Part shown: positions 24,601 to 38,500 of the stretch, piece after piece | Numbering within the stretch: the stretch's first letter is position 1 | Layout of the letters: each line of letters starts with the position of its first letter | Assembly (NCBI RefSeq): GCF_905147365.1 | Contig: NC_056413.1 | Span: forward strand, 2,000,501-2,064,500 | Source of the DNA: Aricia agestis | Lineage: Eukaryota; Arthropoda; Insecta; Lepidoptera; Lycaenidae | Length of the DNA stretch: 64,000 nucleotides | Direction: 5' to 3' | Notes under the pieces: model-generated | What the model saw: the letters and a program-made list of their open reading frames with translations, nothing else | Told to the model about the DNA's origin: nothing | Database searches by the model: none | Translations under genes and position numbers: made by a program

Positions 24601-26562
24601 AAATAGTGAACAAATACTGTTATTGTTGGGGTTTCTAATGTAATGTCGTAAATAATTCCTTTCTTTTACGCTTCTCTAAATAGTATAAAACAAAGTCGCT
24701 TTCCGCTGTCTGTATGTGTGTATGTATGCTTAGATCTTTAAAACTACTCAACGGATTTTGATGCGGTTTTTTTTAATAGATTGAGTGTTTCAAGAGGAAG
24801 GTTTATATGTATAACATATGCATAATATGGTAGAGAAACACTGATAATTTTAGAGGTTTCTAATGTTATGTCGTAAATAAATTCATTTTTTTGCGTTTAT
24901 ATTGCAAACGCTGGCTAAACCCTACGAGATAGATCAAAATAATGTACTACAGTATTGTACACCTTAATTAGGTAAACAAAAAAGTCCGCGATGGTATATG
25001 TCTATTTCTTAGGGATAACTCACAATAGCCATTTTTGTTCTTTACTTTTTACGAAAAATAATGGCTTATTTACGAAGCGATTTTAACAATTTACAACATT
25101 AACCCTTATCCAAATAAACATGTTTGGAAGCTAAGACATTAAATGTAGATTATAATTGTCTTTTACACTATACAATTTCGATCAATACTTTAGAAGTTTT
25201 CAAACGTATAAACTTACGCGGAATCAAAAAATATGTCGCGCGGCGGCGGCCGAGGGACATAGCGGTTACGGCAGAACCGGCCGGGGGCTCTCATAAGCTT
25301 CGGGCTTATGTTATTGTAGTAGATAGTGTATTTCGTCATTGTGTGGTTGTGCAGACGGTAACGCAGAGGAGCAACCACAGCGCTTTCTTTCAGATATTCA
25401 TTGTTTCTGGTTCTTTGGTTTCTGAATTGTCGATAAAAATATATTTGACTTGCGTTAGAAAAACGGACTTTTGTTTTTGCTTTGCGATTGGGTTATTTGT
25501 TGCTTAGGTCGTAGTACAGTGAATGCCAAAAGAGCACGTTCAGCAAGAGATGAAGAATCGTCAACGGAACGTGAGACTCGCCTCAGCCAGAATAGTGATA
25601 GAAATCGGATACAGAGAGAAAGAGAATCGTCTGTAGAGCGTGAGGCTCGCCTCAGTCGGAAAAATTATAGAATTCGGATACAGAGAGAAAGAGAATCGTC
25701 TGTAGAGCGTGAGGCTCGCCTCAGTCGGAAAAATGATAGAATTCGGATACAGAGAGAAAGAGAATCATCTGTAGAGCGTGAGGCTCGCCTCAGCCAGAAT
25801 AGGGATAGGCATCGAATACAGAGAGCAAGAAAATCATCCGCACAGACACATAGCAACACCGAACAAAACGAACAACCAAACAGCCACAGACCCGAGAGAG
25901 TAACTAATTCATGGGTAAATAAAGAAAATTCTGCCAATTTTTGCGAAACTTTTATCGTTTACGCAGCACAATAGGAAAAATCACCCGATTTTGAAACATT
26001 CTTCATTGGTGCTCCGCTTCTATTGGTCTTAGCGTGATAATATATTATAGGCTACATCCTACTAATATTATAAAGGCGAAAGTTTGTTTGGATGTATGGA
26101 TGTGTGGATGTATGGATGTTTGTTACTCTTTCACGCAAAAACTATTGAACGGATTTTAATGAAACTTTACAATAATATGGCTTATACATCAGAATAACAC
26201 ATAGGCTACAATTTTAACCGACTTTCAAAATGGGGGAGGTGTTATGTTCGTTTTCTTATATTCAACGATTACTCCGCCGTATGTTACCCGATTTTTATAT
26301 TCACAAAAGTGGTGATCTGATGAAGGATCCATAAGTAATCGAGGGAACTCCTCAAAACTTATAGGGAAACGTGTGGTGACTTCGGTTACGTGAGAAGTAT
26401 TCTAAGCATATGCTACCAACAAGTAAGATTTTGCACCGAGATATACCTGGTATACCGTGGTTCGGAAGGTGCTGAGAGAACTCTTGATTCTTTATAGATA
26501 CAAGTTTGGGAGTTTCGGCGTTGTTTTAAGAACAGGAACCATATGCTACTATGCAAATTACA

Positions 26563-26596
<34 letters not shown>

Positions 26597-29500
26597 CTAC
26601 CATATTATACCATTTCATAGTCTTTTAGATCGAGACTCGAGTTTGTCAAGCGATAATTAAAAAAAATCTTTATTTTATGTCTAAAAATAGTTTGACGACC
26701 TCTGTGGCTCAGTGGTGAGCGCGTTGGTAGCTCAAGCCGGAGGTTGCGGGTTCAAATCACGCCGACGGAACAAAAAGTTTTCAAAGTTCCTGGGTCATGG
26801 ATGTGTATTAAATATGTGTATCATATAATAAAAATCTTAAATATATGTATAGTATAAAAGTATTAAATATATTTCCGTTGTCTGGTACCTGTAACACAAG
26901 TCCATCAGGTACTTACTAATATAACAACATTGAAGAGTATGTTTGCTTGAACGCGTCAATCTCAGGAACTACAGGTCCGATTTAAAAACTTATCTCAGTG
27001 TTAGATTGATCATTTATCGAGTAAGACTATAGGCTATATTATATAATATATTATCACGCTAAGACTAATACGACCGAAGAAACTCAGGAAAATGCGGGAA
27101 AAACGGGGAAAATATTTTTTTATGGGAAAATGTACGGTTTCTGTAAAATTCCTAATTTACGCGGGCGAAGCCGCGCGGGACATCTAGTACATTACAAATG
27201 CAGGCTGGCCTACAAGATTTGTCAAAATAATGTACCAAGTATTGTACACATTGAAAAGGTCTACAGAAAACTCCGCGATGGTATATGTACTAAATTTCTT
27301 ATGGATATCCCACAATAACATTTTTTGTCATTTACTTTTAACTTCAAATAATGGCTAATTTTCGAAGCGATTTTAACCAATACGGCAATAATTCTTATTC
27401 AATTAATATTTTAAATACATTATTGAATATGGCCTTTTACAGCATTTTAAATTTTAAATGAATATTTTCGAAGATAATATTACAGATTTAAAAATTGCGG
27501 GACGTAGCTTTTGCGGCAGTACCGACCAATGCGGGCCACGGGTGTCGGGTGGTAATGAATATAAATTATTTAAAATCAATACTACTGAATCGATTTCAAT
27601 CATTTTTCCAGTGACAGGCTATAATATATTTTATGCCCGTGCGAGGCCGGGGCGGGTATTTGGTAGCTAATATAGATAAACGTCACACGACAGACAATCC
27701 TAGCAGAGTATAAATAGTTATGTTCGCTACGTAAATATTTTTTATTACTGCGGGCTTGTGCATATCTACTCGATGGAAAGCTTTTAAACTCTTCTTAGCC
27801 ACCAACTTTAAGTAGAAAATTTTCTTACCAGTCGAAGTATGAAAGTACAGAATGTAATCATATAAATTTATAGTTCAATCAAGTCGGAAATTTTCATCGC
27901 AGACGGCGGAAGCGGAAGCGAAAAATTTTAATCACGGATCACAATGGTCTATATTTTCGATCGGAGACGCCATTGTTACTTACAATAGACATGAGGGGCA
28001 ATTAATTAATCCATTACTCTGTAGCAAATCCTTTGATTGCAGTATTCTATTGAAAAGTTCGAATACCATCCATTATTTTTCTTATTATTAAAAAAATAAA
28101 AAAAATAATGGATCGAGAGAAATATGTATAAGCTTTATAAACTCTAAACGGAAGTTCAAAATAGCTTTAAATAATAATTATTGCATGCGTTAGTTTGAGT
28201 AATTGCTCCCATCCAGATTACTCTACTACAAAGCGCTACTAGGAATATAATTTAATTATTAAATGACTAGATTTAGCTCTTAGCTTTGTTGCGCCATAAG
28301 TAGTTACTGACACGGGAGTTTTTTTCTAGGATTAAAAAATTCTCCTATGTCATTTCCCGTGACTCCAAGTGCCTCATTAAATTAAAATAATACAGCGGTT
28401 TCAGTATGAAGACACGGCAAACAAACCTACAGGCAGATAGGCACACTTTCCCAAAGATAATAATATTAAAGCTAAACTTTGTGAGGGCTCGCGTCGTCAC
28501 ACCCTGACTCTTAATAACACATCTACATATAAAAAAACCTTGATAGACTGATGATAACACATCTACATATAATTTAAAATTACTATGTTAAAGCACAAAT
28601 CAATAGGCATGATAGTTTTTGCGTAAAGTGTAGCACAAAATGTACAGGTTGTGACATTTACTAGGGCTCGCTTCGCTCGCCCTGATTTATATAATATTAC
28701 TGCTGGCATTGATGTTGCATATTTCTCATTAGCTTTGTCCACATTGTGCCTTTTTCTGTTCGTCAAGGGCATGCGTTATAGCGCAGTCAACAACGAACGT
28801 GAGGCATGCTCGCGACGCATGCCCTCTGACTGTATCCAAAAAACAAAAATGACAATATTGGCGTTGCGTTCGTTGACGTATTCAATTATTGAATGCGCCA
28901 ATATGAAAATTGATGACGAAAATTGAAGATGAAAGTGCACAGTGTGGACATAGCTTATGATGTGCATTCCACATCATAAATCTCATATTATAGAGAAACA
29001 AGCACGTCTGCACCTGTCTCTGTCTATCAAAACCAGTGACGAACCAAGAACACCGAAACATAAACGTATCACGCTAATATTCATAATATTACTATGATGC
29101 GATTATTCAAAAGCGGGTATAATGAAATTAACGCTAAAGCCAGGCGTCTAAGTGCAATCACTTTATCTGTCACTACCACCCCTTCCTCACTACTGAAATT
29201 ATGTACTCAAATATCACCAGCTATAGTGTAACCAGGCGGCGCAATTTCTCGGGACTGTCTCAATTCGAGTTTAACCTAAATTCTGGGAAGTTTACTTGAG
29301 AGCAACTTAAAAGTTTAAGGAATTATATTATTTGTACTTAATGGGATTCAGGATCATGTTTTGATCAAAAGTTTCATGTTTTGAATTTGGTTACAAGGTT
29401 TCATTTTCTTGCTAGAATTTCATAAATATTTTTGTTCTCAAAATAATTTTTGCATTTAAAACTACTATTTTTAATTTTTACGCTGAAATATTAATATTGG

Positions 29501-32500
29501 GAGCCGTGCATTGTGCCGTCAAAAACAACGGATTTTAATAAAAATTCAAATGTGGTTTTATTTTTCTTTTTTTTTTATGAAATAAGGGGGCAAACGAGCA
29601 AACGGGTCACCTGATGGAAAGCAACTTCCGTCGCCCATGGACACTCGCAGCATCAGAAGAGCTGCAAGTGCGTTGCCGGCCTTTTAAGAGGGAATAGGGT
29701 AATAGGGGAGGGTAGGGAAGGGAAGGGAAGGGAATAGTTGAGGGTAGGGAAGGGAATAGGGTAGGGGCACCGACCACACAACGGTTGTGTGGTCGGTGGG
29801 TAGGGGTTAGGGGATTGGGCCTCCGGTAAACTCACTCACTCGGCGAAACACAGCGCAAGCGCTGTTTCACGCCGGTTTGTGAGAACGTGGTATTTATCCG
29901 GTCGAGCCGGCCCATTCGTGCCGAAGCATGACTCTCCCACCTATAAATTTTCACACGTTGTATTTTCATCAAAGTTTGTTCAGTTTAGTTCATAGCAAGA
30001 GACGAAAAAAACATTTCTTTGCATTATATTAGTTAACGCAAATCACATCATCGGGCAATTTTATGACTGATATAGAACAAAAAAATAATTTAACTACAGC
30101 TCGAAAGCACCAAATTTCCACACAAGTTCACAACGTTTCCTGAAATTCGTACATCGTGTGGCCACCACCACTAAACTACGGCAGCCTCATCTGCATCCAA
30201 ATGTGGGACATGTAGCGACCCACTTCGCGTCCCCATGGCAATCGTTTAGGTTTAGCTCATATTATACAGCTCTTGTTTTTAATATCAAACTTTTGTTATT
30301 TCGGTGTTACAATATAATATTTTTTTTGTTTTGTACTTTTATATATTTTACACGAGTACTTTTATTACTCATATGACAATACATAAGACCAACCAGGTCC
30401 AGCACTCCTTAAGATTACTGATAAATGTAAATATTTGATTAACCTCTCGATGATAAATCTATCGATGATTAACCTCTCGATGATTAATCTATCGATGAAA
30501 TTCCGTGACAACAAAACTGGGTGGGTAATTTTTTAAAGCCGACTTTTATCAATATTTGGAAGTTGATAATGTATTGGTGACTATTTTGAAATCATGATTC
30601 AAGACTTATTTATTTATATAGATTTTTATTTCTATCAATAACCTATTTCATATACTTTCTAATAACCCATTTCTATATGAAATTCTCTATGAAGGGTGAT
30701 AACTGTTAAATCAAACCATCATAATATTATATTATGCACTACGTTACAGAATTATAAACAAAACTCAAAAAACTCATCATGATCAAGTGGTATTTTTTAT
30801 TATAATTAATTTTATTGTCACGTATGTTTATCACAATTTGAATTATACTTAAGCCGTTAAAGCGCTAATTAACACTCAAATAACGGAATTAATTTACGAC
30901 ATAATGAAGTCGTAAAACATTGTAATTGGGTCTTTAGTAACTCCGATTTTTTTATTTTAATCACGCAACGGTTTCAGAATTTATAATTTGCCCTTGGGAA
31001 TATCAAGACCACAATAGTAGTATATATAGTAGACTATCTTCATACTAAACTACCCGAATGTTCACATACATAACTACTACTAACAACTAACTAACGCTGC
31101 CATCATACGAAAACAAATTTTTGACAGTTCTCCTTTATCAGCAGCGCCCCCGCCCACGAGTCTGACTCGCTCATAAAGGGTTCCGTACCGTGATAGAGCA
31201 AAAATAGGCCAAAAATTGTGTTTTTTTGTATAAGAGCTTATGTTATTATATTTTCATTTTAATAGGTATATAAATAATTTTAATAATAAAATAATTATAC
31301 GGAATCCAAAAATTCACTTCATCTCTATATCTCTATATGTATAGTATGTTTTCGTGCATTCTGGATCCCCCCCCCCCCCCCCCGGAATTTAAAATATTAT
31401 ATAAGTAATACGAAATGTTACTTTTCCCCTCAAAATGTTACTTTTCGCATGACAATAAGTAACTTTCGAACATACAGGTCTGGCAACACTGCATAGAAGT
31501 ATGCAGCCGAGTATAGAGTTATATATAGTAGTATATATAGTAGACTCTCTTCATACTAAACTACCCGAATGTACACATACATAAACGTTACATAGAAGTA
31601 TGCAGCAGAATATAGAGTTTTCCTTATTATAATATTCATTACCGAATCTAAAGTACACTCACATAACCATGATTTTAGATAATTTAAGAGAGCAAAACAA
31701 GGGTGAGTATCAAGTGCTTAAATTCTAAAATTTTATTGAGCCTGTTTGATTTTAATTCTGATTGAATTAGGTCGAACTGACGTAGGACGACTTAGCATAA
31801 CTCGTTTTGTGTATTCATTTGTAAATTGTATCTGTGGTCAACCAGTGATCACTCTGACCGGTACAACCAGTCTCTGCGTGCGTACGACAAAGTTACTCTA
31901 CTGTGTGATATTCATATTGTTTTGATACTAAGTAATATTTGATTGGTTTTATTTTCGGAGTTAATTGAGTTTTCTTTTTGTCTGAACCCCTTTTAGCTCC
32001 TTGAATGACAAATTGAACTAATTTTAGTCTGTGAACCCACGGGTCTGTATATTTTATTGTAATTGCGTCATTACAATTATTAAATATACAGATTATTATT
32101 TTTGTATTTCCTTCGTTGTATGACTCGTTAATGTATTAATAAAGTGATTAAGTAGATATTACTACTATTGAATCAGAAAGAATTATCTACATAACTATAA
32201 TATAATTATAATCTGCGTGTATATTGTTATAATTAATATATTAAAAAAGTAAATACCCGCGAAAAAGCCTCAAGAGAAAATTTTAAATGGTATGAACCAT
32301 TAGAAAATGATATAATAGATACAATTCCCGATTAAGACAGAATATGATATTTCATATCCGAAACTTTATTCGCGCTGACTTTTCATTTATAGCGCAGAAA
32401 CATAAACAATACACATTCATTTAATCATTATAAAAACTAATCTATGTCATTTCTAGAGGCTCGAGATATCTTTGTACCAAATTATTTAAAAACTAGATGA

Positions 32501-35500
32501 CTAGCGCGTTGAAACAAACAAACAAACTCTTTACAATTATTATAATTTTTTTTTTTTATGAAATAAGGGGGCAAACGAGCAAACGGGTCACCTGATGGAA
32601 AGCAACTTCCATCGCCCATGGACACTCGCAGCATCAGAAGAGCTGCAGGTGCGTTGCCGGCCTTTTAAGAGGGAATAGGGTAATAGGGGAGGGTAGGGAT
32701 GGAAAGGGAAGGGAATAGAGGAGGGTAGGGAAGGGAATAGGGTAGAGAATTGGGCCTCCGGTAAACTCACTCATATAGATTAGTTCAGCAGATTATAGAT
32801 AAACATGACCATGACCGACCAGGATACAGTCATACACACTATAGATTTATTAGTACTAGTATAAATTAATTTTAACTACAACTTATTATACATAATTAGA
32901 CAGAAAAGCGTTGAACTATTTAGAAATAATTACAAAGTTGAACAACACCTTTTTTATTCACAACATGAAAGTAGGAAGAGTTCGCTGTATGAGGTCACGC
33001 CCGAAGATACAAATCTTTTTGCTAATAAATTAAAGAATTTCATTTACTCTGACAACTTGATTGTTGATAAAAAAGTAATTTGTTTTAATTGCTTTGTTGC
33101 GAGTTGTTCTCGATTATTTCGTAGTGATCGCTTAATTTTAATAACGCGAGACAAAATTAGTACAAATACAAAATTGTTGTTTATAGGTGTAAGTTATTTG
33201 GAGGGAAATAGACTTGGTGTTAATAATTTAATGCCTAATCATGACCAGAAGACATAAGTTCTAATTTACAAGAAATTACTTTTAAATGTATCAAAAGTAA
33301 TGTTAAATTTATACTTTAATGCAAAAGTGTACCTATATCTATATAATTGTGTTTCATCTAAATTAGCTTTGATTTAAATGAAATTTTATTTGATTTGATT
33401 TAAATGAAATTGAAAATGGCTGGCTCGACCGGGGAAATACCGCGGGCTCACAGAAAACCGGCGTGAAACAGGGTTTGCGCTGTGTTTCGCCTTTTCCCTT
33501 CCCTACCCTCCCCTATTTCCTCTTCTGATGCTGCGAGTGTCCATGGGCGACGGAAGTTGTTTTTTATCAGGTGACCCGTTTGCTCTTTTACCCCTTTATT
33601 TTATTTAAAAAAATCTATGGCTTCTGTGCAGTAAAGGACTCTTGCGAACAATACCAAGCATTTATAACGAGAAATGAGCAATAAAATATCGCCAAATATG
33701 TACCCAAACTTGAGCCATTATCGCATTAACCTAACAAACTTTTTATTTAGGACAATACGAGCATTTTCCCTACTCTATGGCGAGAACATATTTCACGCCG
33801 TTGGAATTCGTCCAAGGAATATTTGGATCGCAACGAATCTGTCATGCGAAACGTTCATAAACAAAGAAAATAGTGTTGGGATGAATTATCGAGTGTGTTA
33901 TAAAACATTTCCATATTCATACGAATTCATCTTCGTTTTATCGACATGTGACGCCGAGATAATACGTTGCATATGATAAATATTGTATAAAGTTATAATT
34001 TGACACTCGATATAATAATAATAATAATAATCATTTTATTTTCAGATTAACATCCATAGATTTTTTTTTTTTTTTAAGTCATTACGTTACCAAACATTAT
34101 CAGAACAAATCATCATCACATACAAATCATCACTTCAAATGTTATTAATTTTACGGTTCACATTAAAATTATGACAAACCTATCCTATTTTTAGTCCCAT
34201 TAAGATTTTCATCCATTTATCTTGAATGGGACAGTCAAATCTTGCATAGATCATTTGCAGGATGCTGTTGCTGCTTTCACGTAAGCGCTGACGCATAGAC
34301 GCTACTTTTTTGCGAATAATCGCATAAAAATCGTCCGTACGTGCTTCACAAAACATTGAAGAAGCACTACAGAAGCGAGGCAGCCGCAACAACACCCTGA
34401 AAATGTCATTATACTGTACACGAAGGGCACTGGCTGTCCGACGCCGATGACGAAACCACAAGCTACTCGAATAAAAGGATTGACAATAGGCCTTGAAAAG
34501 GGTTATCTTAACTTCACACGAGCAGCGCGCAAATCTGCGTGCCAGCATGTTGCCTCGAACAGCCAGAGCCCTTCGCTCCCGCTCTATATCATCGTCATCT
34601 GACAAATCATCTGCAACTATATGTCCTAAGTATCTAAAAGTTTTTACAAACTCTAATGCAACATTATTCAACCTTATTGGCAGGTTATGAGCTATTTTAT
34701 CTCCACTGCTTTTAAAGACAAGGACTTTGCTCTTCTTGGAGTTATACTTGAGCCCATGGTCCTCCGCGTATGCCTCACACAACGATAAAAGCTTTCTAAC
34801 TGACCCAACTGATGGGCCCAGCAGTACCATATCATCGGCATAGCTAAGGTTATTAACAGAAACTCCATCAATGATACATCCAGTATGTGTACTGCTGAGC
34901 TCACAGATGAGATCGTTTATGTACCAGTTAAACAAAACGGGTGATGTGATCCCCCCCTGTCGAACGCCACAATCTAAGCCATACGCATCGGAAAATACCC
35001 CAGCCCACCTTACATAATTGCGCTGCTGACCATACCAATATTTAAGTACAGATATAAGTTCAACAGGTACACCTGCCCTGAATAGCTTTTCCCAAAGTTT
35101 TTCATATAAAATTGAGTCAAAAGCTTTGGACAAATCCAGGAAACAGGCATAAACTGCTGTCTTTCTGCTCGTGTAGTACGAGACAGTATGCTTAAGACTT
35201 AAGATTGCACTTTCTGTCGATAAGCCCGCTCTAAAGCCAAATTGTGCATCGTTCAGTTTCAAATGCGAAAGCAGTTCGACATTAAGCATACTGTCAAGCA
35301 CCTTAGCAAAAATAGTTGCAAGCGAGATAGGTCTGTAATTAGTCTTCTCCGACGCATCACTTGACCTAGACTTTAAAATCGGTACCACTATCGTTCTAGT
35401 AAGCTGTTCAGGCAAATAGCCGTGACAAACACACAAGTTGTAAAACATTGACAGTAGTCGTGGAAGATGTACACCTGCATATTTTAAATGCTCAACACTT

Positions 35501-38500
35501 AGACCGTCATGTCCCGATGATTTTCCGTTTTGAATGCCAAGTATAACTTTACGCACCTGTTTAGCTGTAAACCTCACTTTTCTTATTACATGATCAGTCT
35601 CAGGATAGAGCATCACTCTAGAAAATCCACGAACAGAAGGGCTTTTGCACGCTGGTTTCACTCTAAAATGTTCTTTAAATAATTCTGAGATCTTTTTGGG
35701 ATCATTTGCATTATTAACACTCACAGGCAGGCCAGGCTTACAATTCATTTTTTTGGTTTCGTTCCAAAACTGATTAAAGCTTTTGGCTGTGTGATGATAG
35801 GCTAGATTATCCATTTTAATTTGCTCTTGCCTATCTTGACACCATTTGAGCTTTTGTTTAAACTCTTTTCTGCTATTACACATATCAAAATAGGCACGGC
35901 CTTGAGCTGGTTTACCAGCTTCCACCCAAGCCAAAAACTTTAACCTGGCCTGTCTGGATATGCGAACGCCATATTGAAATGTTTTTATCAGGGCGAGCGA
36001 AGCGAGCCCTAGTATACCCACAACCTGAGCACTTTTGTGTAATTTTTATTTATATGTAGATGTGTTATCATCAGTCAGTCAAGGTGTGACGACGATAGCC
36101 CTCACAGAGCTCAGCTTTTAGCTAGTTAAATACTGTTAAATACTGTTTTAGTGTATCTTTTGGGACTTCTAGTGAAGATTTTCTTTACTAATCCAACAGT
36201 ACATAACTTATCACTTTACATAAAAGGTTCTACAATTAGTACTGACTAATGCCTAGCCTAGGTCTATACCTGAGGCAAACGTCAAAACTTTGACACTTTT
36301 AACAGTTGTAGGTTGGACGCGCTAAAAACTTTTGGATAATTATTAAAATCAAATTACTATATCTACATTATTCGTATTTTAAATATGAAACGGATACTTT
36401 TCCTGTATAAATATAACAGTATGAGAGAAATATAATATTGTATTTTACATAAAAATACCGCAATCATTCATGATTGTGAAGTATTGTTATTTAAATTTCA
36501 GTGATTCCAAAAGCTGTGTAATTGTTTTTCACGCTTGTCGCATGTTCCATGTTTTTTGATGAAAACCTGCGTGAACATTATTATAAAAGTGATCGCACAT
36601 TTATCAGCAAGCACGCGCCGAACGCGCCGCATTTTAGAATTCGCTGTATGAATTGGTGTGAAACCTCGCATAATATTCGTCCGCACCGTACGCGCCGCTT
36701 TTCCTGTACTATGCGGTGCGTTCGACGTGTAATGGTCAATTCAAACCGCAACGCGACGAGGCGAGGCGAGGCGTGGCGTGGCGTGGCATAAATTTGTATT
36801 GATTTGACAGATTTCAATTGCGTAAGACGTCGTGCGATTCTGTCAAATCCATATAAATTTAGAAATGCATCTACGCGTCGCGATGCGGTCTGAATCGATC
36901 CTAAGGGTTAATTTAGACCGCAACGCGACGAGGCGAGGCGAGGCGTGGCGTGGCGTGGCATAAATTTGTATTGATTTGACAGATGTCAATTGCGTGAGAC
37001 GTCTTGCGAATCTGTCAAATCCATACAAATTTAGCAATGCATCTACGCGTCGCGTTGCGGTCTGAATCAACCCAGGCGAGAACGCGGGTGCCTACAAATG
37101 TGCGGTCAACTTAATACTAGGTACTTGATACGGTAAACTTTGTATTGAAAAGTTTATAAAAAAATAATAATATTGAATTAAATATTGACATAAATGTTGT
37201 GATGATAAGCTTGAGCCCCCTGTTATTATTATTTTAGACTTACAAAGCTATTACAGACGTTGCCCTTGAGACGTTTTATGCGATGCCAATCTCAAAAAAA
37301 CTTTGATAGTGCAACTTAAGCCCGCTGTACACATTGGATCAACGTATAGAGGCCATAAGTTAGAAGTGACATTCTGTACTTTACACGTAGGCTTAATGCG
37401 CTGGCTCAATGAGTTTGGGCGCACTCATTGTGCATATCATATGTACAGTGGGCTTTAGAACTGTGCGCCGTTCGGTATACTATAACGCTATTTTAAGAAA
37501 GGTAGATTGTTATTTGACGATTCATAATTCGTTTATTGCCAGAATGAAGTACAGGTTGGTTTAATTCTATATATTATACAATTGAATCTTTCATTCTACC
37601 TATCAAAATGGTGCGCAATACAAAATTAAGTCCTAATTAATGCATAACCAGTTCATTTTCTTTAATAACGCCACAATAAAATAAATCATAATAGTAATTT
37701 ATAATTATAAAATTTCTTGAGTTAACAAGTTTAGTACCATTTTTTCCTATGTAGCATGAAATAATTTGTGTCATAAAAACAATTTTCCAAAAGCCAAGAT
37801 GTCAATTCCGTTTTTTTATTATTCAAGGGTAATTCCTTAAATTATTTGGGTATATTATCAAATATTATGTGTATATAGCCTGTATGTTTGCATTATCTCT
37901 GTATTTCTTTCTGATTCTCAGACACACAGAAAAGACACAATATTTCTAGGCATTTGCTAGCAAAAAGCACAACATGGGAATTTCATAAGGATAATAAGAA
38001 TTTAAAATATTATTCAATAAAATAACAATTATTCATTTTACGCGTTTTAATGACCCGTATTAATTTTACATCATCATCACATCTTACGACTTATTTTTTA
38101 TTCCTTTTTTTTTAAATCACTATCCTTAACTTAATTTTTGTGACTGTATAATATACTTCGGTCAACTAAGCTATCGATGTTTATTTTATACGCTACAGGG
38201 CCTTCCCTGTGTTACAAAAATTTCACGTGTCGCCTTTTGAACGTTTCAAAACTTTACAATAGAATTTCTTCGCAAGTTTCAATGTAATTCGTCGGCTGTT
38301 TGTGTTAAAAAGTTTTTCTATTACATATTTATTGACGAGGAAAAATAGAGAAAGTTTTATATTCGTTTGAAAGACAATTGAATAATAGCTCGTTGGTTTA
38401 ATGTCACAGTTTGCCCGCGGCTTCGCTCGCGTTAGGAAGTATTATTATATACAAATTTCATCCCCTATTTTAACCCCTTGGGGTTGGAATTAATCAAAAT

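Larger units (their letters stand above)
24460..27190 (+). mobile_element. relic of an autonomous Helitron
   Basis: The left part has two tandem copies of one segment (24469-24660 and 24685-24895, sharing CAACGGATTTTGATGCGGTT and TTCAAGAGGAAGGTTTATA). A unique leader, an Arg/Glu-rich ORF (25505-25974), another short left-end-like segment (26055-26240) and a 3' end at 27161-27189 follow: GCGGGCGAAGCCGC hairpin and CATCTAGT. The leader 24900-25290 is repeated, diverged, at 27190-27560. No intact Rep or helicase motif remains. A tRNA-SINE copy (26694-26916) sits inside. Confidence 0.55.

Noticed and set aside
33674..33976. 100-residue ORF
   Set aside because: No recognised motif, AT-rich codon use, and placed between repeats in a long intron.
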